Shown: positions 22,974 through 35,500 of the stretch, one piece after another
Layout of the letters: each line of letters opens with the position of its first letter
Numbering within the stretch: position 1 is the first letter of the stretch
DNA from: Xiphophorus maculatus
Taxonomy: Eukaryota > Chordata > Actinopteri > Cyprinodontiformes > Poeciliidae
NCBI RefSeq assembly: GCF_002775205.1
Contig: NC_036461.1
Coordinates: forward strand, 16,960,015-17,024,014
DNA: 64,000 nucleotides
Direction of reading: 5' to 3'
Notes under the pieces: model-generated
What the model was told of the DNA's origin: nothing
Databases searched by the model: none
Seen by the model: only the letters and a program-made list of their open reading frames with translations
Position numbers and translations under genes: made by a program

Positions 22974-25900
22974 ATGCCTCCTAAAAAGACAGAAGCCCCA
23001 AAACAACCTCCATTAATTGGGCGATTTGGAACATCTCTGAAAATTGGCATTGTGGGGTTGCCTAATGTCGGGTAAATACTTGCACGAGTAATTCAAGTGT
23101 AATGTAAATATTTTTATTTACAAATGGCCTTAGTTACTTGGGTGTTACGGCTGCTTTTCTGACTTTGTTGCAGGAAATCTACATTTTTTAATGTGCTCAC
23201 CAAAAGCCAAGCTGCTGCAGATAATTTCCCATTCTGCACCATTGATCCAAATGAGAGCAGGGTGCCAGTTCCTGATGAGCGCTTTGATTACCTGTGCCAG
23301 TACCACAAACCAGCCAGGTGTGTTATAGCTGTACAGCATGGTTGTCATCATAGCATGCATCTACAGTGCCTTTCAAAAGTAATCCTAGCTTTTGTACTTA
23401 ACATTTTGGCCCATCACAACAACGCATTTTAGTGTGTTTTTGTAGATTTTATTTGATATGTTCAGACAAAGTAGTGGAAGGAAAAACATACACAATTTTC
23501 AAAAGAAAGCTTGTGCCTGTTCTTCTTTGCAAAAATAGCTACCGTACCTTTTTGTCAGAGTAGAGGAAGAGGACTTTTGAACTTAAAAATATTCCCATAG
23601 ATTCAAAATTAGATTTAACTGAACTGAACTTTGACTGACCCGTTATAACACATGAATATGCTGTCTAAACCAGCCCATGTTCTGGGTCATCCATTAGTGA
23701 CGTGGTGATATAGCTCACCGCTTTATACTCAAACTCTCAGGTGGCACCTAGTGGTGTCCGGACATATTGTAACATTTTAAAAGGCGTTTGCACAAAAAGC
23801 TCCAAAGTGTCTATTCGCTGCACATCAACCGTCCCCAGAAGGTGTGTTGTGACTTCAGCTAAATGAAGCCACTTTTACTCCCTTAATTTTCACTTGGGCA
23901 AAGCAAGCAACAAATTCCCAGTATCCTCTGACTAGCTTGTCTCCCCACAGCATAATGCTGCTACCTCCAGGCTTCACCATGGGGATGCTGTGATCAGAGT
24001 GATGTTTAGTGTTAGTTTTTTGCCAAACATAGTGCTTTGCATATAGATTAAAAATATCAACTTTGGTCTTACCTGACCACAGCCAGTCCTCCACATAATA
24101 TGCATAGGGTGTGGCAAACATCTTATGCTTTTTTTTTTTCCAACTATAGTTTTCTTTTTCCCCCTTACAATTTTTCAATTGTATAAAAAGATGGCAAATA
24201 TAGCATGAGAAATTATGGAAAAGTGGGAATGCTCCACTTAATGCATGGTCTTGCTGATTGATTTTCGTCTTTCTCTCCTCAGTAAGGTTCCTGCTTTCCT
24301 AAATGTGGTGGACATTGCTGGTCTGGTGAAGGGAGCTCATGCAGGGCAGGGACTTGGAAATGCCTTTCTCTCTCATATCAGTGCCTGCGATGCCATTTTC
24401 CATATGACCCGTGAGTAGCCAGTTCATCGGCGATTTTTGAGATCACGCCGAAGCCAGTTACACATTTAAGGAGAAGAGAATGAACTCTAATGCAAAAACC
24501 AATTGGATTTGTTTTGCTTTATGTGTGTAAGAGACACTTTGGTATGTTTAAGGTGCTTTCGATGATGAAGACATTACCCACGTGGAGGGCAACGTGGACC
24601 CAGTGAGAGACATTGAGATCATCCATGAGGAGCTGCGGCTAAAAGACGAGGAAATGATTGCTCCCATCATAGACAAGCTGGAGAAAACCGCAGTCAGAGG
24701 AGGAGACAAAAAACTAAAACCTGAATACGTAAGAAATTTGGACTGACAACATGTTTGTCTCTAACATTCAAGTTCTTATAGTTTTTCCACTCTCATTGAC
24801 ATGCTGATTTTACTTCCAGGATATCATCCTGAAGGTAAAGAACTGGGTTGTGGAAGAGAAGAAACATGTCCGATTTTACCATGAATGGAATGACAAAGAG
24901 GTATTCACGTGTGTGCATGCTTGCACTTGCATTGAATTGCATCCATTTGTGAGTTGCGATGCATTTCTCAGTGCTGAATTCCTCTTTGCAGATTGAGGTG
25001 CTGAACAAATACCTGTTTCTGACATCGAAGCCCATGATCTACCTGGTTAATCTCTCTGAGAAGGATTACATTAGAAAAAAAAACAAATGGTATTTCATTT
25101 TTGCTGTCTTGTTTCTTCGCGTTTCATTTATTTACTCGTGTATTGCTCTGATCAAACACTGGCTTCTGGTTTAAGGTTGGCAAAAATCAAAGAGTGGGTA
25201 GATGCCCACGATCCTGGCGCCATGGTCATCCCGCTGAGCGGAGCGGTGGAGGCTAAACTTCAGGAGATGGAAGAGGAGGAGAGTACTAAATACTGCGAAG
25301 AACAGAAAACACAGAGGTCAGACTGATGACCTCCACCAATAGGCTTTGATTTTCAGTTTAAAAGTGTCACGTGAAATTGATTTGAACACGAGGTATTGCT
25401 CAAAATGATGTCTGCTGTGCATTTGTTTTCACATCTTCTGAATCAGTACTTTGTAGAAACAGCTATTGCTGCAATTACAGCTGCAGGTTTTTTTTTAGAC
25501 ATTTTTGTCGCAGCTTTGATTCTCCCAGGAGTGAAATATTCTACATTTTTTTCTTTCCCTGAAACAAATTCTACTCAGATTGAATAGGGAGGATTTGTGA
25601 AGACTTTTTTAAGCCTTCATGCAGATTGATTGATTTGTGGGTTTAAACAACACCAATTCCCATCTATCTCTAGTTGTATTTCTACAGTCATTGTCCTGCT
25701 GTGTGTTCAGAGCATTCTTCTTAAAGCAATTTTTATTTTGATCAAAACATTTGCACCTCTAGTAAGCACATCAGACTGTCAGTGATGAGATGACAATTTT
25801 AGTTACCGTATTTATTTTTGTGTTTGTCATTTGTAATCATCACATATACGTATGTTTCTATGCTTACAGTGTTCTGACCAAAATTATAAAGACAGGCTAT

Positions 25901-26843
25901 GCAGGACTACAGCTGGAGTACTTCTTCACGGCAGGGCCGGATGAGGTCCGAGCGTGGACCATCAGGGTGAGCGCTCTGATATACAGAATGTTACCTTGAA
26001 CGTATCATTTGATGACTTCTTTATAAAAGGAAACTGAAAATGGTCCCAGTGTAATTCGTTGTCCCACCTTCCCTTCGTCCCTTTGTCTTACTCCTTTTTG
26101 TGATTCTTTCCTTTCCTCCGTCTCCTACTCCATTTCTTCCTTCCTTTGCACATTTCTTGTCTTTCTGTCATTCCTTCCTTGTCATTTCTTCTTTCCTAAT
26201 TCTTCTTTCCTCTTGTCTTTACCTTTCCATCCTCGTCTTTACTTTTCTTCACCTCTTTATATCTTTTTTTTTGTCATTCATTCCTGTTCCCTCGTTTCAC
26301 CCAGTAATACTGAGGTTTACCCATAAATTATGGTGAACTGCAGTATTTTATGTCTTTAGATGAAGAAAACAAAGGACTGAAAGCTTAGATAGGTGTGAAA
26401 TTTCTAAGAGAAATGTTTAGAAATTGCAGAACCCTGAGGTATTCAGCCAAAGTCAAAATGGTACAAAATTATGGTATGAGTTGTCTGGACGCGGTTTGAG
26501 ATTTCCTTTTGCTGTTTTGCTCCGACAGAAAGGAACCAAAGCTCCTCAGGCTGCAGGGAAAATCCACACAGACTTTGAGAAAGGCTTCATCATGGCTGAG
26601 GTGATGAAGTTCAATGACTTCAAAGAGGAGGGCAGTGAGAGTGCGGCCAAGGTGAGTGAAACGGCAAAACAGATGGGTTCTTATCAAGAGTTGCTGCAGT
26701 GCACCTCTAACATAAACATGTTTTCGTCTCTTTGTTCTCAGGCTGCTGGGAAATACAGACAACAGGGCAGGAACTACATCGTGGAGGACGGCGACATTAT
26801 CTTTTTCAAATTCAACACACCCAATGCACCCAAAAAGAAATAG
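22974..26843 (+). CDS. ola1: Obg-like ATPase 1
   Basis: Cytosolic P-loop NTPase of the Obg/YchF family that prefers ATP and acts in translation and stress control. Exons: 22974-23071, 23174-23317, 24283-24410, 24553-24728, 24820-24900, 24992-25089, 25176-25316, 25870-25966, 26529-26651, 26742-26843. Phases agree and give 395 residues (human 396). Motifs: G1 GLPNVGKS, split by intron 1; [20 protein letters not shown] (switch region); G3 [20 protein letters not shown]; and NLSE in place of the GTPase NKxD, the known basis for ATP preference. The C-terminal TGS domain contains [20 protein letters not shown] and [14 protein letters not shown], ending in a Lys tail. The start is fixed by the acceptor immediately before ATG. 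Introns 2 and 7 hold decayed Tc1-like elements. Confidence 0.97.
23365..24185 (-). mobile_element. decayed Tc1/mariner-like element in ola1 intron 2
   Basis: The left end TACAGTGCCTTTCAAAAGTAA fits a fish Tc1-like terminus. On the minus strand, 23855-24178 still encodes a recognisable transposase fragment: [20 protein letters not shown], then [12 protein letters not shown], the counterpart of the Tc1 'SDESKF...V..GGGSVMVWG' block around the second catalytic Asp. The reading frame is truncated and the rest is scrambled, so it is a dead copy. Confidence 0.75.
25435..25800. mobile_element. Tc1-like remnant in ola1 intron 7
   Basis: AGTACTTTGTAGAAACAGC, followed by TTGCTGCAATTACAGCTGCAG, matches the internal sequence common to fish Tc1-like elements. 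The segment then decays (CATTGTCCTGCTGTGTG is also typical). It has no ORF. Confidence 0.55.
26066..26300. repeat. pyrimidine-rich low-complexity tract in ola1 intron 8
   Basis: Nearly pure C/T on the plus strand with TTCC and CTTT units for about 230 bp. The predicted peptide here is a low-complexity artefact. Confidence 0.7.
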
Positions 26844-28919
26844 AGGGACCACATAATTGCCAGGGGGGTATCTCAGTTCAGTTCAGTTGGGCTCCAAAGA
26901 GCTGCACTGTGGGCTGGTTTTCTAATTCTCCTTAAATATTAGGCATAGTTATCACAATCTCTTAACATAATGCCAATCAAAGCATGAAATGTAATTGATA
27001 TTTCAAGTCAATTACAAGGATAATTTTCAAACAAGCTTGGACAAAGTTGAGCTATTTACAATATTCATTAAAAAAAGGGTAATTAACCTGAAATACCTGG
27101 ACCAGAATACAATTTGGCATTTTCTTTCTTTTTTTGTTGCTGCCAGTTTTGGGCTGTTTTTAACATGCAATAAGGCTCTTTTATTCAGATTTTCTTTATT
27201 ACAGTATAAATATTCAAACCACAGAAGCTGAATATCCTTTACTGCTTTTACTTTATCATCAGGTTTAACAGCTTCCTGTGTTTCATTAGTTGACCAATTA
27301 GTAGATCTTAATAGGACCTCTGGTTAGCTCTTTTTTTAAAGGCAGATTAAGAAGTCTCTTATTAATCTGTTCTGTATTATAATCCTGGCAAGGTTTTGGT
27401 GACATGTTGCTTTCAGAAACCAAACCAAAAACCTCAGTGACCCGTTTACGTAATAAAGGAGAATGAAGGCCATCATTCGGTGCAGGACTGAGCTGTGAAG
27501 AGAAGAGACCGGCCTAACTGATGGTGGCATGGATTGAACTCATGCTACATTATTTGCTTTTACTGACTTGCTCTGGCTTGGGTATTAAAAAAACCCTTCG
27601 CCCTTTCTCCTTTATTGACGGTGTGTTTTTACGCATCTGCTGGAGTGTGAAGCTGCAGATTTACCTTGTACCACATTGTTAATGTCTTCATTGCTATATT
27701 AAAATTGTGCCCTAAAATGAAATATTGCCCTTATAAACATGCACATGTCAGTAAAAGAACAAAAATCTCTCCTGCTTTTGTGTTTTGTTTTTCCAGTGAA
27801 ATGAACCCAAATGAAAGGAAATAAGTTGCATTTTTGTTGAAACTGTCTCATTTAATGGCTGACAGGGTGAAGTAAAATTAGCTTGTTAATTAGTTTAAAT
27901 TTTAACCGAAACTCTGGGAAGTTAAATATTCTTTTGCCTTAATCCATTGCGGCAATACATAATGTATTTTTACAACAAAAGGGGACGAGGGAAGCTGACC
28001 AAAGATTGACAAGCCATCCCTTTTGGTCAAACTAGGAAAGCCAATTTGAAAATAACATGCCTGTGTTGTCAGTAATGCATTTTAAAGTCCTGAAAATTTT
28101 ATTCAAATTTATAATTATAACTCAGAATAAAATTATGAAATATAAAGTCATAAGAGATTCGTAGTCCTAATTTTGACTACAAATCATAATATTTCCAAAG
28201 TGTATTATGTGATTTGAAGTGTCCATTTAGATGGTCAATTTTGATTTTCTGAGCCATATTTGTTTTACTTTTATATATTTATAATGTCCAAATCATAAGT
28301 TTGATTTTAAAAGTAAAAATTATAAAGTTCAAAGTCTTACTTTAGACTTTTGAAATAATTTTGAGTGGTCTCATAAATATGCTAATAATTCATACTTCTG
28401 CCATGCTATATGTCATTTTTTCTTTATGTTGCAGAAATAGACATTTAGAATTTATAGAAATAATAACTAAAAGTTACTTGTTTGCTGGACATTCAAAAAA
28501 AAACACACACAAATACAATAATGTAATAATGCTAAAATGTAAAAAAAAAATGCGAACGTATCATTTGGATGCTCAGTTGTTAGTAGCTCATTTAAAGTGT
28601 GTCATTTGAATCATGCTAACAAATTAATCTGGAATCTGGGGCAACAAAATTAACTTTAAATCTCGTGCACGTTAATTCAAGGCTGCGAGACTTGAAAAAA
28701 ACTTTTTCCAAGGACAAAAGAAAACAGCTGACAATGGATTTAAATCATTAAGACATGGCTTAAACAAAACTAAGTATACAGAAACAGGAAAACGTGGGGA
28801 AAGTTTATTTGATGGAGGGGTGCTTAAACATTGGGCTTTAAAGTAACTTTGGAATTTCATCAACTACATTCCATCTCTGGACTCACTCGACAAACAGGAA
28901 ACGTACATGTTACAAAAAA
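26844..28919. other. ola1 3' UTR and spacer to sp3
   Basis: AT-rich. A candidate ola1 poly(A) signal, AATAAA, is at 27452-27457. No gene, RNA or transposon end is recognised in the remaining 1.5 kb. Confidence 0.5.
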
Positions 28920-29537
28920 AAACGGATTGGCAATCTCGTCAGCCAATCACGTTCCTGACACTCTTGTGGAGCCAATCACTTCAAGGAAGAAGGGCGGGAC
29001 GTCCTGAAATGTGATGCAAATTCGACGTCGAGCTTGTTTAGTCCCACCTTTTTGTGTTTCCCGCACCGTCAATCAAAATAGAAAAAAAAATCGACCCGAA
29101 TTCAACGATCAACACTAGCCCGCCTTTGATAAAATAACCATGTTCGGAGTTTGGTTGGTTTGGTATTCCTCCATATTTGCGCTATGACTGATACGTAAAC
29201 GTTTAGCGCATCGAAACGGCAACTAATCGGTGAGTTTGGGAGAGCAGCAGCGGAGCGAGCTGCGTCTTTTTATCGTTAGCTCCTTCGCTAACTAGCTGGA
29301 TATGGTCAGCTAACCGAGCTAGCTGACTACCTCTCGGAGTTGATAAAAGTAAAACTCGTTCTCGGCCCGAAGCCTCCAGGAATCTACACCGCAAAACTGA
29401 ATTTCGCAGACGGCGGACCGGAGAGTGGGGATGCTTTGCGGGCTTTTCTGGCAGGCAGGAGTTGAAGATTACAGACTTTTGCTCGGTTTCCCCCTCTCTC
29501 CCTGCTAGCGCCAGAGCAGTCTCTGAAACAAGGAGAA
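28920..29537 (+). promoter_or_regulatory. sp3: sp3 promoter and 5' UTR
   Basis: Two forward CCAAT boxes in the same context (AGCCAATCAC at 28941, GAGCCAATCACT near 28969) stand about 29 bp apart, followed by a GC box (AGGGCGGGAC, 28991-29000) and a CGTCAATCAA motif near 29068. CpG density stays high to the ATG. Sp-family genes are often self-regulated through GC boxes, which would fit. The 5' UTR contains an upstream ORF (29431-29508). Confidence 0.6.
29431..29508 (+). CDS. upstream ORF in sp3 5' UTR
   Basis: An ATG-initiated 25-codon ORF (begins MLCGLFWQAG, ends TAG at 29506-29508) closes 29 nt before the sp3 ATG. A minimal ORF (ATG GTC AGC TAA) lies further upstream near 29300. Mammalian Sp3 isoform choice is known to be translationally controlled by upstream AUGs, so a regulatory role is plausible. 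Whether this ATG lies inside the transcript is inferred. Confidence 0.45.
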   Translation: MLCGLFWQAGVEDYRLLLGFPLSPC

Positions 29538-32500
29538 ATGGCGTCCGCGGACGTGGACAGCAGTCAGAGCGAGTTCCTGCAAGCTGGCGGCGCGGCCGAC
29601 ACACAGGTACCCACCACACTTTCCACCTCTCTGCCGCCTCCCAATTCTGGTTGTGCTTTTTAGGAGCTTGAAGTTCACACGTTTTAAAATTTTGATGGCA
29701 TGGGGTGAAAGCCGTACACTTCCTGTGTTCCCCTCAATAACGGCCACCCACTTTCCCCCTGTAAAACCCGCCCATAGTGGGTAGGACGCTGAAGTCAGTC
29801 ACTTCCAGATAGCCGATGTACCTTAGGCTTTGGAGGATGCTGGGATGGTCTTATGTGTCAGAAGAAGCGTCTGTATTCATAACAGTATCGTTTCAGTTGT
29901 GTGGCAACAGCCACCCATCCCCCACCCGTTCCTGAGCCGGTTGTCGTCTGTCTCCTGACTCGGTTCTTTCCATCAGAATAAATTCTGCATCATCCATCAG
30001 TCTTTGCGTTACTCCTTGTTTTTACACAGCAGAACACTCCTATGTTTCTATAAATGATCCACTGACCAAAGCCAGTGTTTTTCCCTGCTTCTCTGATGTA
30101 ATCTGACGAGTCTGTGTTTCATCACAAAATACTACTTGGTGAAGTAAAGAGTGTCTGCGAGTGTCTGCTACTGTGATAAATCCTGTAGTTTGAGTTAACA
30201 AAGATCACTACCCCCCCACCCCCCAAGGTGGCCTTCTAGAGCACCTTTTATTGTGCATGGCAAAAATATTTACATTCCTTGAACCGCTTCAGATTTTGTC
30301 ATCACAGAGGTATGTGTATTTTACTAGGATTTTATGTTCCAAACTGATAAAGGTGGGGAAAATATGTTTTTAAGTTTTATTACAAATAAACTCTACAAGA
30401 GTTGCACATGTAGACATTTTTGTGTCTTTTCATCTTTGCAAAAATAGTTCAAGCTCTGCCAGGTTGCAAAGGAATTTCCTAGTCAGTTCTCTTTCATAGC
30501 ATTCGTTTCGTGTCTCACTATGGCAGTGGTTCCCAAAGATTTTCTGGGCCCCCCTATGGATTACAATAAAATCCCCCCCAAAAAAGAAAAAAAAAATCAA
30601 CTGGGCACACACATCGTTCAACCAGACATAAACCTATACACATATTTTGTTTTCAAACTCCACTGAAGTTTATTTCACACTTCAGGTTGCAACAAAACGA
30701 ACTACAAACCATCTTTACAGTGAAACACTTTTGTGTAACAGTTTTTTTTTTTTCATCCATAGCGCTTCCCCCCCCCCCCCTAACCCCCTGCAATGGCACT
30801 GTGCCCCCACAAGGGGGCGCGCCCCACACTTTGGGAACCACTGCACTATGGGAACACTTTGGGCATGATCTCATCAGAAGCTTCAATCACACTCCACCAG
30901 CCCTAATTGGCTGGGGATAAAAAATGCGCTGGGTAGAAATACGCTTTACTGTTTTTCACTTGAGTAGCAATGCTTCATTGGTAGCAATACTGGTAGAAGT
31001 AGTGATTTCCTGTTCCTGCCTTTCTTTCCTGGGTTGCTGGAGGAATTTTTAGTTTCCTGGCGCAACAACTCTCCCGTACAGGGAGAAGCACCCAGTGGCT
31101 GGTGGCTCGGTTCTAGACGGCAAGGGAATGGACGAACACGGTCTCTGGCAAATGCCACAAGTCGAACCAGAGGTGGCAGCGCACCTTCACCTGAAAGCTT
31201 CAATGTCCTCGGATGAGTCGGCTCCATCCCTTCCCTCAGCAGCTGACCGCTTCCAATCAAACCTGAAGAAGAAATCCTACAAGGCAGCCGCTCTATCATT
31301 TCGTGCCATGAACACCTCTTCCATGCTGATGGTGTATCAGGCAGAGCTGGAGGAGGAGATGACTGCGCCACCGGACGCTGCACTGTGGGAAGAAGTGTGC
31401 ATCATCACTGATCACTGTCTCCGTCTCCATAAAGTAGCGATCCAGGCTATGGGGAGAGCTATGGGGCTTATGGTTCTACAGGAAAGAGCCAGATGGTTAA
31501 ACTTAACCACGCTTTCCACCAGGGAAAAGAAGGACTTCCTCGATACCCCCATTTCTCCACATGGGTTGTTTGGTGCAGCTGTTGCATCTATGCAAAAGAG
31601 CTGTGAGGACAAGAAGAGGGCCGATGACGGTGGTTTTAAAGATATGTCTCCCAAGACGGGTGTACACACAGCCACCGCTCCACCATCCCTGCGCCAAACT
31701 TTCGACCAGGCTGCGGAGCACTTGCCTCCCACTTTCAGAATCCCTAAGCTGCCGAAGACCCAGACAGCCTCCAATCCTCCTCCAAAAGATTTTGCTGTTA
31801 ACGGCCCACGGCCAAAGAAACGTAAAGCCACTCACCTCTCACCTGGACCAGCCCCCACTCACATCCACTCAGAAGGTGAGGAACAGGAAGTGTTTGGCCT
31901 GACAGCCTTTCGGAAGAAACAGAACGAGCTGGGGTCATTCTCAGACACGACTTTGTTACCGAGCCCTTCCAGCAAAGTTCAGCGCATAAAGGAGGGAATG
32001 TTCAAGCCCGCTCAGCTCGCACAAAACGGGGACTGTGTTCAGTTCGGGATACCCTGAACTGACCTTAATTCCTAAAAATCCTGCTTTTTTTCTTTAGGTG
32101 CTCCATGTCTTACTCCATGTCTCATTATAATCGGAGAGCAACGCCTGCAGGTTTAGCTTCTACTCACTTCAGAGGACAGACCACCAGGAGGCTCCGTCTT
32201 GCTTCTTGGTTCCGGCCAGCGAACCATTCCGCTACCCACTGGTCGTTTCTCAGACCACTTAGTCACCTGTACTGCTCAAAAATGCACAATATGTCTATAA
32301 ATAATTTTGGGATATCATAAGGAAGTACTGAGATATACAGTTTTCCACCGAACTAACGTATTTGCCACTTCGGCACAAGCACATTGAGAAACGTTTAGAG
32401 GATAAAAACACTAGACTCAGCAAAACTCGGATGACCCAGCTTTCTACTAGCATGTAAATGCACCATCTTCACACAAATCAGAAAATCTTTGGGAACCACT

Positions 32501-35500
32501 GGTTTAGATTATGAAATCCAAATTACTGCTGGTGACACGTGACTTCATATGTCTGTGGCGCCACATGACCTCTGCCACTGAGATCCATGAGTGTTTGGGT
32601 CAGAATCTCCTCCAGCTTAAAGCAGAAAACACAGGGGTGATTGGTTTTGGTCTAAAATGTGAGACTGGAGATCAGGACTCAGCTAAAGCCAGGTGTATTT
32701 ATGGACTCAGACCCATTTTGTAGCAATTTAAGATCAATTACTGAATCAGGGAACTACCAGTTTCAAATGACTAACCAGTATGAGGCTTTCGTCTTGAAAC
32801 AGGGTGCAGAAAAACACATGAATGTTTTTATTTAGTAGTTTTAGGTATTAGGTTAGATTATCGATATAATGTCTTTAGGGGTTTCTGTAAATAATCGGTC
32901 AGGCAGCTGCAAGTTCCTCTAAATTGCCGCCACCAGAGTCTTGACCATCACCAGAAAACTACATCATGTCTGACCAGTTTTTAAATCACTGCACTGGCTT
33001 CCTGTTTTTAAAAGAATAGCTCTCAAAGTTAATTGAGAGCTATTCTCAATTAACTTTGAGAATCTAAGTCGTAGATGTTTGTGTGTTTAAATACAACAGA
33101 TGTGCTCCTTGTCTTTAATGTGATTCTCTTCACTTCTGTTTATTTTGTGAAGCATCCTACACAGCACTTTGAATGACTTTTTTCTATGAATGTTGCTATA
33201 GGAATGATCCTGCTTTGCCTTTTAGACCGAGATGCCCATCTCTTTGCTAATATGAGCGTTTGTTCTGCTCCCAGACAACAGACATGTCGGCTATTCAGCT
33301 GACTGGTTCAGACCGGTGGGAGGTGTTGACCCCTGTCTCGGCTGCAAAGGAAGACCAAGGCATCGTCCACATTCCAAACTCGGGGATTGTCACGTCTAAC
33401 GGACAGTATGTGCTTCCAATCGGGAGTCTTCCCAGCCAGCCCATTTACGTTACAGCGTCTGGGAGCGAGGCCACGGCTAATGGAGTGTCAGGCATTCAGT
33501 ATCAGGTAACAGCGGTGACAGGAATGCATCAGTAATGTTTTGTCCGGGTAGCGATCATTTACACAGTTGTCGACCTGTGCTTGTAGGTCATTCCCCAAAT
33601 CCAAAACGCAGACGGGACACTCGCAGGATTCCCCACACAAGGACTGGACGACGGTACAGGCCAGATTCAACTCCTCCAAGATGGCAGCCAGAGCAATATT
33701 GGAATCAACTGCTCCACAACAGCAGCTACAGACCTGCTCACACAGGCAGGCCAGGTTCAGTCCATCCAGGGCGTCTCGTTGGCCGGCGGTTCGGCGTACG
33801 CCGGCACCGTGCCTGTAGGGCTTCCCGGCAACATCACGTTCGTCCCTATAAACAGCGTGGATCTGGAGTCGCTGGGTTTGACGGGGGCGCAGACGGTACC
33901 GATCGCCACTGGGGTAACACCCGAGGGCCAGCTGATCATGAGCAGCCAGCCGCTAGAGAACCAGAGCCAGGACTGCAACAGCAAGCAGTCTATGGTGACT
34001 GTGAGCAACACCAACCAAGAGATCTACGTGCCAACCACTTCCTCCTCTTCTTCCAACGCCTCCCAGCTCCCGGCGACCATCGACGGCACAGGCGTTCTCA
34101 CGCAGGCCACAGCTGTGTCTGCGGGGGTGGCAGACCCCTCTTCCACGGAGAACTTTAACTCCCACAACCACCTACAGCAAATGCAGGTCAGTATATCCCA
34201 GGAATGTAGCTGTTGTTGTAGAAGTGTGGATGTTAGATGTGTGCATCCTTAAAAATACTTGCGTTCGGCGTGTCGCGTGCCACACTAATTGCAGCGGCCC
34301 TCTTCCTGTTGGATTACCGTCTAATAAAGGCAGCTAGTTCCTAAAAAAATCTTTTAAAAAGTCTTAAACTGATGCACGTGAAATTCGGACCTTAAAATGT
34401 CTTAAATTCATTTAAAATATGTAAGTTGTCCTTAAATACGTTAATCACAGGTCTTAAATCTTCTTGTGCCAGGGCAATTTACTCATATGTTCCATGAAGT
34501 ATATTTTTCTTGTGAGACTTTTCTGACAGGTAAAAGTGTGAGCCCCTCGCAAACATCTTCATTTTGTCCTGTGACTTGAGGCAATTGAGGCTGCTGCTAA
34601 AAGCTGCTAATAAACCCTTGCTAGTTAGCTAAGTGTAAATTATTGCTGATTGGCTGGATGATGTTCATCTTTGGCACGTCTTCTGTTTCCAACCTGTATG
34701 TAGCTATGGACATTCTGGACAAACAAGCTTGCCACTACAATAGATAAACATTGTTACCTTCCTGAGTCATATTTTTCTTTTGGTAAAAAGCCATTATTTT
34801 AGGAAGGTGATGATACGCAATTTTCTTTTGTACATTTCCATCGCGATACAAGTCTTAAATATCATTCATAACGGTCTTAAAAATGCTTTAAGTCTTAAAT
34901 TTGAGTTGGTGAAACTCGTTCCTACTGCCTCAGTAACCCTGTTCCTCTTGTGAAGGGCTCGTCCTCCAACGCCACCACCATCTCCCAGCCCATCCTGCTG
35001 TCGGGGGACGGTCAGGCGCAGGGCCAGGACCTGACTGGAGCCGGTCAGACTCTGCAGAGTGTGCAGCTGGTCAACCCAGGTACCTTCCTCATCCAGGCCC
35101 AGACCGTCACCGCCACGGGTCAGATCCAGTGGCAGACCTTCCAGGTAGCGCCGCAACGCTCCATTGTGAGCTTATTCCTTCACAATCTGACAGAATTTGA
35201 ATTAATTCCATTTTTTTTGTTTCTCTTCCTGTCTTCCAGGTTCAAGGTGTCCAGTCGCTCCAGGGGCTCCAGTTGCCCCAGGGTCAGGGTCAGACCCAGC
35301 AGCTGACTCTTGCCCCGGTCCAGACCCTGCCCTTGGGCCAGACCGGCCAGGTCAGCCTCCCCAACCTCCAGACTGTCACAGTTAACTCTGTAACACAAAC
35401 TGGAGTCCAGTACACACAGGGAGACGACGCCAGGAGTCCAGCTGGTAAAGCCACAGACATGATGACCTTACCTTCCTCACTCCAGGACTTTACTGTCAGT

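Noticed and set aside
26469-26852. Antisense 127-codon ORF over ola1
   Set aside because: Shadow frame of the conserved TGS-domain exons.
30524-32501. A single 2-kb hAT element spanning both 22-bp inverted ends and carrying the 309-codon ORF
   Set aside because: The 8-bp target duplication CACTATGG flanks 30524-30843 exactly; nothing matching follows 32501. The ORF is DIRS gag-like, not hAT.
33535-34158. 207-codon plus ORF in sp3
   Set aside because: A +1-frame shadow of sp3 exon 3, Arg/His/Pro-rich, with the true frame giving the Sp3 signature.
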